14,280 nucleotides of DNA from an uncultured Trueperaceae bacterium (GCA_937911855.1 CALDPK010000145.1:1-14280), one strand, 5' to 3'. Counted from the first letter of the stretch, positions 5,851-12,798 are shown. Program-made: numbers and translations. Notes: generated by a model not told the origin, from the sequence alone.

Positions 5851-6654
5851 TCAGAACAGCAGCCGTTCCGAGAGATTCTCCTCTGAGCGGGCCCGGTCGA
5901 AGGCCGAATAGCCGGCTTCAACGAAGTAAAGGCCGTACGGCGCCACGTTCGGACCGGCGCGGGTGCGGTCACGCGCCTCGAGCAGCTCCCCGATGTCCTC
6001 TGGCGGCAGGTTGCCTTTGCCCACCCACAGCAGGGTGCCGATGATGGTGCGGATCATGTTGCGCAGGAAGCCGTCAGCGACGACGTGATAGCGGAGCTCC
6101 CCGCGTTCTTCCCGCAGCTCGCTCAGCAGCACGGTCCGGACGGTCGTGCGCGTCTCCTGGGTGGCGAAGCTCGAGAAGTCGTGCCGGCCCTCCAGCTGCC
6201 GGGCAGCCTCCTGCATCGCGGGGATGTCCAGGTGCACGTGCACGGGCAGCACGCGGTGGCGGTCGAGCGCCAGCCCGCGCGGTTCACCGCGCACAACCCG
6301 AAGCCGGTACAGGTAGCGGCGCCATATGCACGAATACTGTGCTTCGAAGTCAGCCGCAACGGTCGTGAGCCGCAGGACCTTGACGTCGCCCGGCAGGTGG
6401 GCGTTGAGCGCCAGGCGGAGTTTCTCGTCGGGGATGTTCACGTCGCTGTCGAAGTGGGCGGTCATGGCGAGGGCGTGCACCCCGGCGTCGGTCCTGCCGG
6501 CGCCGAACACCGGCGAGTGGTTGCCGGGCAGCTGAGCCAGTGCGTCCTGCACAGCTCCCTGCACCGTCCGCTCACCGGTCGGTTGCCACTGCCAGCCCCT
6601 GAAGTCAGTTCCGTCGAATTCGATCGCCATCTTCAGGCGCCGCTTGACTGTCAT
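5851..6654 (-). CDS. truA: tRNA pseudouridine(38-40) synthase TruA
   Basis: TruA converts uridines 38-40 in the anticodon stem of many tRNAs to pseudouridine. The product has 267 residues, the normal size. The start shows the typical RLKMAIEFDGTDFRGWQWQP segment, and GAGRTDAGVHA (51-61) carries the catalytic Asp56. The C-terminal half has FLRNMIRTIIGTLLWVGKG and later APYGLYFVEAGY, both conserved in TruA. The ATG at 6654 has no Shine-Dalgarno, but a good -10-like TAGAAT sits 6 bases upstream, which suggests a leaderless mRNA. The gene is divergent from mnmE, another tRNA-modification gene, with 45 bp between the start codons. The GNAT gene follows directly downstream. Confidence 0.95.
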   Translation of the reverse strand: MTVKRRLKMAIEFDGTDFRGWQWQPTGERTVQGAVQDALAQLPGNHSPVFGAGRTDAGVHALAMTAHFDSDVNIPDEKLRLALNAHLPGDVKVLRLTTVAADFEAQYSCIWRRYLYRLRVVRGEPRGLALDRHRVLPVHVHLDIPAMQEAARQLEGRHDFSSFATQETRTTVRTVLLSELREERGELRYHVVADGFLRNMIRTIIGTLLWVGKGNLPPEDIGELLEARDRTRAGPNVAPYGLYFVEAGYSAFDRARSEENLSERLLF

Positions 6655-6660
6655 TCAGTG

Positions 6661-6666
6661 ATTCTA
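6661..6666 (-). promoter_or_regulatory. -10-like box of truA, placed for a leaderless transcript
   Basis: TAGAAT on the minus strand (5 of 6 bases of TATAAT) is separated by exactly 6 bases (CACTGA) from the truA ATG at 6654. Transcription would begin at the A of the start codon. There is no Shine-Dalgarno between the two. Confidence 0.6.
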
Positions 6667-6681
6667 AGCGTCAGGGACGGT

Positions 6682-6690
6682 TGCTATACT
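6682..6690 (+). promoter_or_regulatory. Extended -10 box of mnmE
   Basis: TGC-TATACT (TATACT at 6685-6690, 5 of 6 bases of TATAAT, preceded by TGn) lies 9 bases before the mnmE ATG at 6700. No Shine-Dalgarno lies in GCCCAGTCG, so the mRNA should have a leader of 0-3 bases. No -35 match is seen, as is common for extended -10 promoters. Confidence 0.6.
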
Positions 6691-6699
6691 GCCCAGTCG

Positions 6700-8043
6700 A
6701 TGTCACTGCCGCCAATTTCCGACACAATCGCCGCCATCGCTACCGCCCGTGGTGCGGCTGCCATCGGCATAGTCCGGCTTTCGGGGCCGGACAGTCACGC
6801 CATCGCAGGACGCCTGTTCAGGTCCCGTTCCGGTCGACCGGTAGCGGAGCTTGAACCGGGCAGCTTCAGCCTGGGCGCGTTCGTAGCTGGCGACAGGGTG
6901 ATCGATGAAGGCCTGCTGCTGAAATTCGCTGACGGGCGCTCTTACACCGGCCAGCCGGCTGCGGAATTTCAGGTACATGGCAGTTCGGCGGTCCTGCGGA
7001 GCCTGCTCGACGCGTGCCTTGCTGCAGGTGCACGCCAGGCCGGGCCGGGTGAGTTTACGCTGCGCGCCTACCTGGGCGGCAAACTCGACCTGGCACAGGC
7101 CGAAAGCGTGCTTGAACTCATCAACTCCGAGAGTGAACTGGGTCGCCGCAACGCCCAGGCCGGCCTCAGCGGCGAACTGAGCCGCAGGCTGAACGGGCTT
7201 CAGGACAGCGTTACGAAAGTTTACGGCGGCCTGCAGGCCCGGCTCGACTACCCAGATGAAGGGGTTGAGGAAAGCGAGTTCGAACGACCGGTCCGCAATA
7301 TCCTGACCGAGATCGAGGGACTGCTCGGCACGGCCCGCTCCGGGCGCATCGCGAGCCGCGGTGCACGCCTGGCCCTGGCGGGACGGCCAAACTCAGGCAA
7401 ATCCAGCCTGCTCAACGCACTGCTCGGTTACGAACGGTCGCTGGTCAGCAACACGCCGGGCACCACCCGCGACTATCTCGAAGCTCAGGTGGAGCTGATG
7501 GGCATACCGGTGACGCTGGTCGACACCGCCGGTATCCGTGACAGCCCAGACGAGATCGAGGCACGTGGCGTTGAAGCCAGCAGGCGGGTCGCTGCAAGCG
7601 CCGACCTGGTGATCGTCGTTCTGGACCCGCTCCAGGACGCCGCCGGCCAGACCGAGACAGCCCAGCTGCTGGAAGGCATCGAAGCCGCGCGCAGGCTCGT
7701 AGTGTGGTCAAAAGCAGACGTGGCGGCTGCCCCCGGATTCCCTGATGCCGACCTTGCGGTATCCAGCGTCAGCGGCCAGGGCCTGGCTGAACTGCGTGAA
7801 CTGATCGCTGCGAAACTTGTTGGCGAGGCCGCCAGCGGCGAACTGTGGGTGAGCAACGAACGTCACGCGCAGGCGCTGACCATCGCCCGGGACGCACTCA
7901 CTGACGCGCTTGAGGCACCCGAGGACCTGGCTGCCCTGGACCTGGCTGAGGCGCTCGGCGCACTGGCGGCCATAACGGGCCGCGAAGACGTGGCTGAAGA
8001 AACGATCGAGCACATATTCGCCAACTTCTGCGTCGGCAAGTAA
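6700..8043 (+). CDS. mnmE: tRNA uridine-5-carboxymethylaminomethyl modification GTPase MnmE
   Basis: MnmE, with MnmG, installs the (carboxymethyl)aminomethyl group at C5 of wobble uridine 34 in certain tRNAs, using GTP and 5,10-methylene-tetrahydrofolate. The product has 447 residues, the usual length. The N-terminal domain shows DTIAAIATARGAAAIGIVRLSG and GPGEFTLRAYLGGKLDLAQAE. The G domain has Walker A GRPNSGKSS (228-236), TTRD (255-258) and DTAG (275-278). The expected G4 motif NKxD reads SKAD (337-340), a substitution worth noting. The last residues FCVGK carry the conserved C-[IVL]-G-K tail with Cys444. I chose the ATG at 6700 because it is where family similarity begins; the frame stays open far upstream but that part is antisense to truA. 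mnmG is not in the window. Confidence 0.96.
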   Translation: MSLPPISDTIAAIATARGAAAIGIVRLSGPDSHAIAGRLFRSRSGRPVAELEPGSFSLGAFVAGDRVIDEGLLLKFADGRSYTGQPAAEFQVHGSSAVLRSLLDACLAAGARQAGPGEFTLRAYLGGKLDLAQAESVLELINSESELGRRNAQAGLSGELSRRLNGLQDSVTKVYGGLQARLDYPDEGVEESEFERPVRNILTEIEGLLGTARSGRIASRGARLALAGRPNSGKSSLLNALLGYERSLVSNTPGTTRDYLEAQVELMGIPVTLVDTAGIRDSPDEIEARGVEASRRVAASADLVIVVLDPLQDAAGQTETAQLLEGIEAARRLVVWSKADVAAAPGFPDADLAVSSVSGQGLAELRELIAAKLVGEAASGELWVSNERHAQALTIARDALTDALEAPEDLAALDLAEALGALAAITGREDVAEETIEHIFANFCVGK

Positions 8044-8049
8044 GCGCTG

Positions 8050-8319
8050 TTACGGGCGGGGGCCGACCCACTCGACGCGCAGGCTGCCATCCTGAAGCGC
8101 TTCCTCGAGCTCCTGGTCCGTTGCGTTGCGCAGGCGCGGCAGGTCACCGAACTGCTGCAGCCCCTGAGCGGACCCTACCCGCACCGTGACCGGCGAGTCA
8201 TCCGACAGCCGGCCGATGCGCCAGACGAGTGCACCTGCAAGGTTGGCAAGGTCCGCCGGCTCAACCCCGGTCCCTGCCAGAACCTGCCCGATACGGCTTG
8301 ATACTGACTCGATATTCAC
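8050..8319 (-). CDS. Small conserved-looking protein of unknown function (~89 aa)
   Basis: I do not recognise this protein. From the GTG at 8319 it is 89 residues, acidic to neutral, with no membrane segment and no cysteine. It reads as a helix-rich N-terminal half (VNIESVSSRIGQVLAGTGV, then EPADLANLAGALVWRIGRL), a strand (SPVTVRVGS) and a C-terminal part with RNATDQELEEALQDGSLRVEW. The GTG is preferred because upstream DNA becomes AT-rich and a TATCCT -10-like box lies 6 bases before it; ATGs at 8379 and 8376 are the alternatives and have no Shine-Dalgarno either. It converges on mnmE with a 6-base gap and is divergent from the HtrA protease gene. Third-position G/C bias and the absence of stops support real coding. 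Confidence 0.6.
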   Translation of the reverse strand: MNIESVSSRIGQVLAGTGVEPADLANLAGALVWRIGRLSDDSPVTVRVGSAQGLQQFGDLPRLRNATDQELEEALQDGSLRVEWVGPRP

Positions 8320-8323
8320 GCTT

Positions 8324-8337
8324 ACAGGATAACCTGT
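8324..8337. promoter_or_regulatory. -10-like box within a short inverted repeat, upstream of the small orphan gene
   Basis: On the minus strand TATCCT (8331-8326) lies 6 bases before the GTG at 8319, the same spacing as for truA. It overlaps an inverted repeat ACAGG-ATAA-CCTGT (8324-8337) that could serve as an operator. TATCCT matches only 4 of 6 bases of the consensus, and the function is inferred. Confidence 0.35.
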
Positions 8338-8386
8338 GCCACTGAATCTGTAGTTTGACGGGGTTTCAATACTCATCATTCAGCCC

Positions 8387-8392
8387 TAAAAT
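8387..8392 (+). promoter_or_regulatory. Candidate -10 box for the HtrA protease gene
   Basis: TAAAAT (5 of 6 bases of TATAAT) lies 77 bases before the ATG at 8470 in the divergent gap. It would give a leader of about 70 nt. A TTGACG at 8355-8360 is too far upstream (26-base spacer) to be its -35 in the normal configuration. Confidence 0.35.
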
Positions 8393-8469
8393 CAGGATCA
8401 CGACTGCGCAGCGCCGTGAGAATGATTGGCACCTGAGTCGCAGCCAGACCAGTAACGAGAGGTTTCAAG

Positions 8470-9741
8470 ATGAGCACTGCAAACAGATCCATTCTGAAAA
8501 CCCTGGCGGTGCTGCTCCTGGCAGCAGCCGTCCTGTCACTTGCCTGGAGAGGACCAGCCCTGGCCCAGGAGCAGGAAGCGTCGGACGGCGGCCTGCTCGA
8601 GTACGAACTCAACACGATCGAAGTGGTCGAGCGCTTCGGCCCCAGCGTCGTCGCCATCGACGTCACCATCGCAGGCCGCACCATCTCGTCCAGCGAGACA
8701 CTGCCGTTCGACCAGCTGCCCGACTTCTTCCGGGAGTTCATGCCACGCTTCGGCGGCCCGCAGCAGATACCCAGCCGTGAGACCGCCGGCAGCGGCTTCG
8801 TGATCGACGATGACGGTCACATCATGACCAACTTCCACGTGATCGCCGGCGCCCTCGAGGAAGGCAGCGTCACCATCAGCGAAGGCTCATCGGTCACCGT
8901 GTCGTTCCCGGGCGGCCCTTCCCTGCCCGCCACCGTGATCGGTGCCAGCAGCATCTACGACCTTGCGGTACTGCAGCTTCAGGATCCTGACGACATGCCC
9001 ACGGACGTCGAACCGATCCAGCTGGGTGACACGGACAACCTCCGGCCCGGCCAGAAGGCCATCGCCATCGGCAACCCGTTCGGTTTCGAATCGACCGTCA
9101 CGCTCGGCATCGTCTCGGCAGTCGGCCGCCACTTCCCGTACATCGGCGAGGTTGACTTCCCGCTGGTGCAGACTGACGCGCCCATCAACCCCGGCAACTC
9201 CGGCGGCCCGCTGCTGGATTCTTCCGGCCGGCTCATCGGCGTGAACACCGCGATAATCCCCACCGTCAGCTCCACGGGCGACCGCGGCAACCTGGGTATC
9301 GGCTTCGCAGTGCCGGCTGACATAGTCGCCTCCGCCCTGCCGCAGCTGATCGAAGGTGGCATCCAGTCAATCCCGACCCGGCCGCGCCTGGGCGTCACCA
9401 TCCAGGACGTGGCGATGTTCCCGGAGCAGGTACGTGAACAGCTCGGACTGCCGGATACCGGCGTCGGCGTCCTCGAGGTCGAACCCGGTGGTGCAGGCGA
9501 AGAAGCCGGCCTGCAGGGCTCCAGCTTCAGCATCACGCTGCGCGGCGTCGCCAGCCCGATCCCCGTTCCTGGCGACGTTATCGTTGAGGCCAACGGCGAA
9601 CCGATCGAGACCAGCTCGCAGCTGCAGAGCCTGGTCGTAGCGCACGGTGACGGCGACGTGGTCACCCTGGGCATCATCCGCAACGGCGAACGGATCGACG
9701 TTGACGTGACCCTGCGCGTCGTGCCGGGAGCAGAAGACTGA
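8470..9741 (+). CDS. HtrA/Deg-family periplasmic serine protease with one PDZ domain
   Basis: This is a trypsin-like protease for quality control of envelope proteins. The N-terminus is a signal sequence with hydrophobic core LKTLAVLLLAAAVLSLAW and a likely cleavage site after ALA (residues 30-32); failure to cleave would make it a DegS-like anchored protease. The catalytic triad is visible: His123 in TNFHVIAGA, Asp164 in YDLAVLQL and Ser244 in GNSGGPLL, with the family block AIAIGNPFGFESTVTLGIVS before it. A single PDZ domain occupies about 305-415 (RLGVTIQDV, then GDVIVEANGEPIETSSQLQS). E. coli DegP has two PDZ domains, so this is a DegS- or HtrA-like architecture. The ATG at 8470 is preceded by GAGAGG with 7 bases of spacing. 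The patatin-like gene follows, with a strong hairpin between. Confidence 0.94.
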   Translation: MSTANRSILKTLAVLLLAAAVLSLAWRGPALAQEQEASDGGLLEYELNTIEVVERFGPSVVAIDVTIAGRTISSSETLPFDQLPDFFREFMPRFGGPQQIPSRETAGSGFVIDDDGHIMTNFHVIAGALEEGSVTISEGSSVTVSFPGGPSLPATVIGASSIYDLAVLQLQDPDDMPTDVEPIQLGDTDNLRPGQKAIAIGNPFGFESTVTLGIVSAVGRHFPYIGEVDFPLVQTDAPINPGNSGGPLLDSSGRLIGVNTAIIPTVSSTGDRGNLGIGFAVPADIVASALPQLIEGGIQSIPTRPRLGVTIQDVAMFPEQVREQLGLPDTGVGVLEVEPGGAGEEAGLQGSSFSITLRGVASPIPVPGDVIVEANGEPIETSSQLQSLVVAHGDGDVVTLGIIRNGERIDVDVTLRVVPGAED

Positions 9742-9766
9742 GCCACTCACTGACAGGAGCGCTCAA

Positions 9767-9797
9767 GGGGGTCGCGACCGGCAAGGTCGCGGCCCCC
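9767..9797 (+). promoter_or_regulatory. Strong 13-bp hairpin between the protease and patatin genes
   Basis: GGGGGTCGCGACC (9767-9779) pairs with GGTCGCGGCCCCC (9785-9797) over 13 bp with one G-T (G-U) wobble and a 5-base loop, GGCAA. No T tract follows, so it is not a canonical intrinsic terminator. It lies 22 bases before the ribosome binding site start codon region of the next gene and may act in mRNA stability, processing or partial termination. Confidence 0.6.
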
Positions 9798-9806
9798 ACT
9801 GCAGAA

Positions 9807-9817
9807 GCGGAGGCCGC
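9807..9817 (+). promoter_or_regulatory. Ribosome binding site of the patatin gene inside a mini-hairpin
   Basis: GGAGG (9809-9813) lies 6 bases before the GTG at 9820 and supports that start. The surrounding GCGG-AGG-CCGC could fold into a 4-bp stem with AGG in the loop, possibly dampening initiation. The fold is inference. Confidence 0.5.
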
Positions 9818-9819
9818 CC

Positions 9820-10683
9820 GTGCAGCGCGGTGAAAGCGAAGGAGTGATCGGGCTCGTCCTCTCCGGAGGCGGAGCCCGCGGTTTTGCGCACATAGGCGTG
9901 CTGCGTGTCCTGGAGGAGTGCGGCATCAAACCGCACGTGATCGCCGGCACCTCGATGGGCGCCATCGTCGGTGCGCTGTACGCCACCGGCCGCACGTCAG
10001 CAGACATCGTGAACATCGTGCGCCACACCAGCCTGCGGGACATCATCGACATCAGCCTGCAGGGAGGCCTGCTGAAAGGCGACCGCCTCGAGGCGTTCCT
10101 TGCCGACTTCCTGCCACCGACGTTCGAGGACCTGGAAACGCAACTGGCCGTGACGACCACCGACATCGAGACCGGTGAACAGGTGATCCTCACCACAGGC
10201 GACCTGGTCACGGCAATCCGCGCCTCGAGCAGTTTCCCGGGCGCGTTCGAACCGATACCGAGGCGCGGCCGGGTTCTGGCTGACGGCGGCATCGTGAACA
10301 ACCTGCCGGTCGAGGCAGCCGCATACATGGGCGCCACCTGGACCATCGCGTCGAACGTCACGCCGGAGCGCCGTGCGAACTACGTATCGCCGTCCGAGGA
10401 AGGCAACTTCTGGGAGCGCATGCTGGCGACCGTCAAGCTGGAGCGCCGCAACCCGATCCTGCAGATGATGCTGCGCAGTTCCGACATCATGCAGTCGATA
10501 CTCACCGACATCCAGCACACCCTTCACCCAGCTGACCTGCACATAAGCATGCCGCTGCCCGGCATCCGCATCGAGTCTTTCTGGAGCGCCGAGGAGATCA
10601 TCGGACTGGGAACCGAAGCTGCCCGCGCTGCCTTCCAGGCGGCCGGACTGTACCCTGAGGACCGACCCGTAGCGGTAGACTAG
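9820..10683 (+). CDS. Patatin-like phospholipase/esterase family protein (RssA-type)
   Basis: The 287-residue product is a cytosolic-type patatin-fold serine hydrolase; the lipid substrate is not known. It shows the oxyanion loop SGGGARG (15-21), the nucleophile elbow GTSMG with Ser45, and the catalytic Asp155 in DGGIVNNLPVEAA, so the Ser-Asp dyad is intact. The spacing and length resemble bacterial RssA/YlbK/YchK proteins, and the N-terminus has no signal sequence. The GTG at 9820 is chosen because GGAGG lies 6 bases upstream; an in-frame GTG at 9844 would begin just before the first strand. It lies 78 bp downstream of the HtrA gene and 5 bp upstream of a signal peptidase gene, so all four genes of this run may share transcription. 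Confidence 0.9.
   Translation: MQRGESEGVIGLVLSGGGARGFAHIGVLRVLEECGIKPHVIAGTSMGAIVGALYATGRTSADIVNIVRHTSLRDIIDISLQGGLLKGDRLEAFLADFLPPTFEDLETQLAVTTTDIETGEQVILTTGDLVTAIRASSSFPGAFEPIPRRGRVLADGGIVNNLPVEAAAYMGATWTIASNVTPERRANYVSPSEEGNFWERMLATVKLERRNPILQMMLRSSDIMQSILTDIQHTLHPADLHISMPLPGIRIESFWSAEEIIGLGTEAARAAFQAAGLYPEDRPVAVD
10676..10681 (+). promoter_or_regulatory. Possible -10 box for the first signal peptidase gene
   Basis: TAGACT (4 of 6 bases of TATAAT) overlaps the stop codon of the patatin gene and lies 7 bases before the ATG at 10689, which has no Shine-Dalgarno. It could give a leaderless transcript from within the operon. The match is weak and may be chance. Confidence 0.3.
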
Positions 10684-10688
10684 TCCTC

Positions 10689-11612
10689 ATGCCCGATTCA
10701 AAGAATTCGCCAGCCAAGGCTGACAGAGGCAACCGGTTCTGGCGTGAAGTGAGGGGTTATGCCGAGGCGCTGATCATCGCGTACCTCGTCGTGACGTTCC
10801 TGTTCAACACCGTCGGCGTTGTCGGCTCCAGCATGCGGCCCAACCTGGATGGTGGCGTCGGCGCCAGCAACATGATCCAGTCCCTGCTGACCGGCGACCG
10901 CGTCTTCATCCCCAAGTACGACAACTGGCTCAGGCGCGCCGGCGTGCTGGACCACTACGACCGCGGTCAGGTCATCGTCGTCCGCGAACCCGCCAACGCA
11001 CCCACCGCGCAGATGCGCGACCGACTGCAGTTCTTCATCAAACGCGTCATCGGCGTGCCTGGTGACCGGGTCCGCATCGAAGCCGGTCAGGTGATAGTCA
11101 ACGGCCACCCCGTGGACCAGGGCTTCATAACCGACAGCGGCGAGATAGATCCCGATCCCGTCAACTTCCCGGTTGTCGTGGCGCAGGACGGTGAGGTCAC
11201 CGGTTTCAACATGGGCTTCAACCGCACGGCCACCGGCGTGATGGTCCCGGACCTGCCGCGCACCAACTACACGCCCGTGGCGATGCCGCTTGATGACCAG
11301 TGGGTCCGGCTTTATTACGGCAGCACCATCGACAACCTGGCACCCGTGCCTGACACCGCAGTGGACGGCCAGCCGTTCGTGATCGACCTGATCGTGCCGG
11401 AGGACCATTACTTCGTGATGGGCGACAACCGCGAGAGCGCCACCGGCGGCAGTGAGGACTCCAGGTACTTCGGTCCCGTGCCGGCGATTACCGTAGCGGG
11501 CCGCGCGGCCTCAGTCATCTGGCCGCCCCGGCGTGATGGTGAATGGAACTGGCGAGCGCTCAAGCCACCCGAAGCTTTCAGTGAGATCCCGGAACCTGCA
11601 GCAGCTGACTGA
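10689..11612 (+). CDS. lepB: Type I signal peptidase, long form
   Basis: This membrane-bound enzyme removes signal peptides from exported proteins at the outer face of the cytoplasmic membrane. It has 307 residues and one N-terminal membrane segment (about 25-45, ALIIAYLVVTFLFNTVGVVG). The catalytic serine is Ser48 in GSSMRP (SMxP box), and the general base is Lys118 in FIKRVIGVPGD. The C-terminal box reads MGDNRESATGGSEDSRYFGP, matching GDNR...S.DSR. About 100 residues lie between the lysine box and the GDNR box, giving a larger extracytoplasmic domain than in the next gene. The ATG lies 5 bases after the patatin stop. A second signal peptidase gene starts 7 bases after its stop, so this is a tandem pair of diverged paralogues. 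Confidence 0.94.
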   Translation: MPDSKNSPAKADRGNRFWREVRGYAEALIIAYLVVTFLFNTVGVVGSSMRPNLDGGVGASNMIQSLLTGDRVFIPKYDNWLRRAGVLDHYDRGQVIVVREPANAPTAQMRDRLQFFIKRVIGVPGDRVRIEAGQVIVNGHPVDQGFITDSGEIDPDPVNFPVVVAQDGEVTGFNMGFNRTATGVMVPDLPRTNYTPVAMPLDDQWVRLYYGSTIDNLAPVPDTAVDGQPFVIDLIVPEDHYFVMGDNRESATGGSEDSRYFGPVPAITVAGRAASVIWPPRRDGEWNWRALKPPEAFSEIPEPAAAD

Positions 11613-11619
11613 CGGCAGC

Positions 11620-12210
11620 GTGCCTCAGGCGAAGCGGGACACGCGCAGCGGCGTGCTGGGCTGGCTGCTCACGATCCTTCTGGCTGTCGCCATCAACATG
11701 TTCCTGTTCACGACCGTGGGCATCCGTGGCCAGTCGATGGAGCCGACCCTGCACGACGCAGAGCGCGCCCTGGTGCCGCGTTACGAGCTGTGGTGGCAGC
11801 GGCTGACCGGCGGCAGTTACGGCCGCGGCGACATCGTCTTCTTCCCGAACCCGGCGGTCAAAGACTGCGGCTGGCGCTGTCCCTGGGTGATCAAACGGAT
11901 AGTCGGGCTGCCCGGTGAGACCGTCAGCATCAGCCGCGGCACCGTCAGCGTCGACGGTGACGCGCTTGCCGAGCCTTACCTGCAGGATGAATGGAAGGGC
12001 AGCTTCTCGATGGGTCCCGTGCTGGTGCCCGAAGGCAGTTATTTCGTGCTGGGCGACAACCGTTACCCGTACGGCTCGCAGGATTCCCGTTCTTACGGCC
12101 CGGTTGACGCTGGTACGGTTGCTGGTCGGGCCAGCGTGGTGGTCTGGCCGCCCGTGCGCAGCGGTGCGGATGGCCTGGAACTCAACTGGCGGCGGCTGGA
12201 CCCCCGCTGA
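11620..12210 (+). CDS. lepB: Type I signal peptidase, short paralogue with a CxxxC next to the catalytic lysine
   Basis: This is the second signal peptidase I in tandem. From the GTG at 11620, 7 bases after the preceding stop, it has 196 residues; the frame is open further upstream (ATG at 11533) but that part overlaps the first gene and lacks family similarity. One membrane segment (about 12-34) is followed by GQSMEP with catalytic Ser39 and WVIKRIVGLPGE with Lys92. The final box is LGDNRYPYGSQDSRSYGP. Just before the lysine are Cys83 and Cys87 in DCGWRCPW; these are its only cysteines and could form a disulfide outside the membrane near the active site. It lacks the large insert of the first paralogue. 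No clear Shine-Dalgarno is seen, so translation is probably coupled. The HD-domain gene converges on it with a 9-base gap. Confidence 0.91.
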   Translation: MPQAKRDTRSGVLGWLLTILLAVAINMFLFTTVGIRGQSMEPTLHDAERALVPRYELWWQRLTGGSYGRGDIVFFPNPAVKDCGWRCPWVIKRIVGLPGETVSISRGTVSVDGDALAEPYLQDEWKGSFSMGPVLVPEGSYFVLGDNRYPYGSQDSRSYGPVDAGTVAGRASVVVWPPVRSGADGLELNWRRLDPR

Positions 12211-12219
12211 AACCCGGAA

Positions 12220-12792
12220 TCAGCGGCCGTCCAGACCGAGTTTCCCGGCGTCAGCCTGCATGGCTTCAAGTACGAAGGCGATGTGGTCCCACAGGTCCAC
12301 GCCCAGTTCGGCTGCGCCTCTCTCGATGTCGGCCCGGTTCACCCCGGCTGCGAACGCCTTCGACTTGTACTTCTTCTTCAGGCTCGGTATCCCCTGCTCC
12401 AGGATATTCCTGTCGGGCCGGACCAGCACCGCCGCGGTTATCAGACCGGTGATCTCGTCGCAGGCGTAGAGCGTCTTCGCCAGCGGCGTGGTGCGGGCCA
12501 CGCCCAGTTCGTCACCGGCGTGGCCCAGGATCGCTTCGCACAGCTCCTCAGGCCAGCCGTTGGCGCGCAGGTGGGCGACGCCGACGCCGGGATGGCCGTC
12601 CATGCCAAGCTCAGGATGCCGTTCGTAATCGAAGTCGTGGAGGATGCCGGTGGCTGCCCACAGGTCCTCGTCATGACCTCCCTTGCGGGCGTAGGCGACC
12701 AGCGCCGACTCGACGGACAGCATGTGTTTGCGGAGGCTTTCGGACTGCGTCCATTCCTCCATCAGGGCGATTGCGTCGTCTCTCAGGCTCAT
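12220..12792 (-). CDS. HD-domain hydrolase (predicted metal-dependent phosphohydrolase)
   Basis: The protein has 190 residues and carries the metal-binding pattern of the HD superfamily: His23 (SLRKHMLSVE), His52-Asp53 in GILHDFDYE, a further His91 in ILGHAGDE, and Asp112 in YACDEITGLI. The C-terminal stretch PSLKKKYKSKAFAAGVNR is characteristic of a widespread family of stand-alone HD hydrolases of about 185 residues (the COG2316 type, from memory). Its substrate is unknown; members are predicted nucleotide or phosphoester hydrolases. The ATG at 12792 has no Shine-Dalgarno but lies 6 bases after an extended -10-like TGGCATATT, suggesting a leaderless mRNA. It is divergent from pgl across 32 bp and convergent with the second signal peptidase gene. 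Confidence 0.88.
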   Translation of the reverse strand: MSLRDDAIALMEEWTQSESLRKHMLSVESALVAYARKGGHDEDLWAATGILHDFDYERHPELGMDGHPGVGVAHLRANGWPEELCEAILGHAGDELGVARTTPLAKTLYACDEITGLITAAVLVRPDRNILEQGIPSLKKKYKSKAFAAGVNRADIERGAAELGVDLWDHIAFVLEAMQADAGKLGLDGR

Positions 12793-12798
12793 ACAGCC

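Noticed and set aside
5301..6044. Plus-strand open frame opposite GNAT and truA
   Set aside because: Arg/Pro-rich shadow with no start signal, overlapping two well-supported genes.
6085..6699. In-frame upstream extension of mnmE to an ATG at 6085
   Set aside because: The extra 205 codons are antisense to truA and have no family similarity; MnmE similarity and normal length begin at 6700.
8376..8379. ATG starts for the small orphan protein at 8379/8376
   Set aside because: The added 20 residues fall in AT-richer, non-coding-looking sequence with no Shine-Dalgarno; the GTG at 8319 fits better, but this remains uncertain.
8979..9746. Long minus-strand open frame opposite the HtrA gene
   Set aside because: Ser/Pro/Thr-rich shadow of GC-rich coding DNA; the plus strand carries an intact catalytic triad and PDZ domain.
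10698..11408. Long open frame on the minus strand opposite the first signal peptidase gene
   Set aside because: It mirrors the codon bias of the real plus-strand gene, is His/Val/Asp-rich and shows no family motif; the plus strand has a complete signal peptidase.
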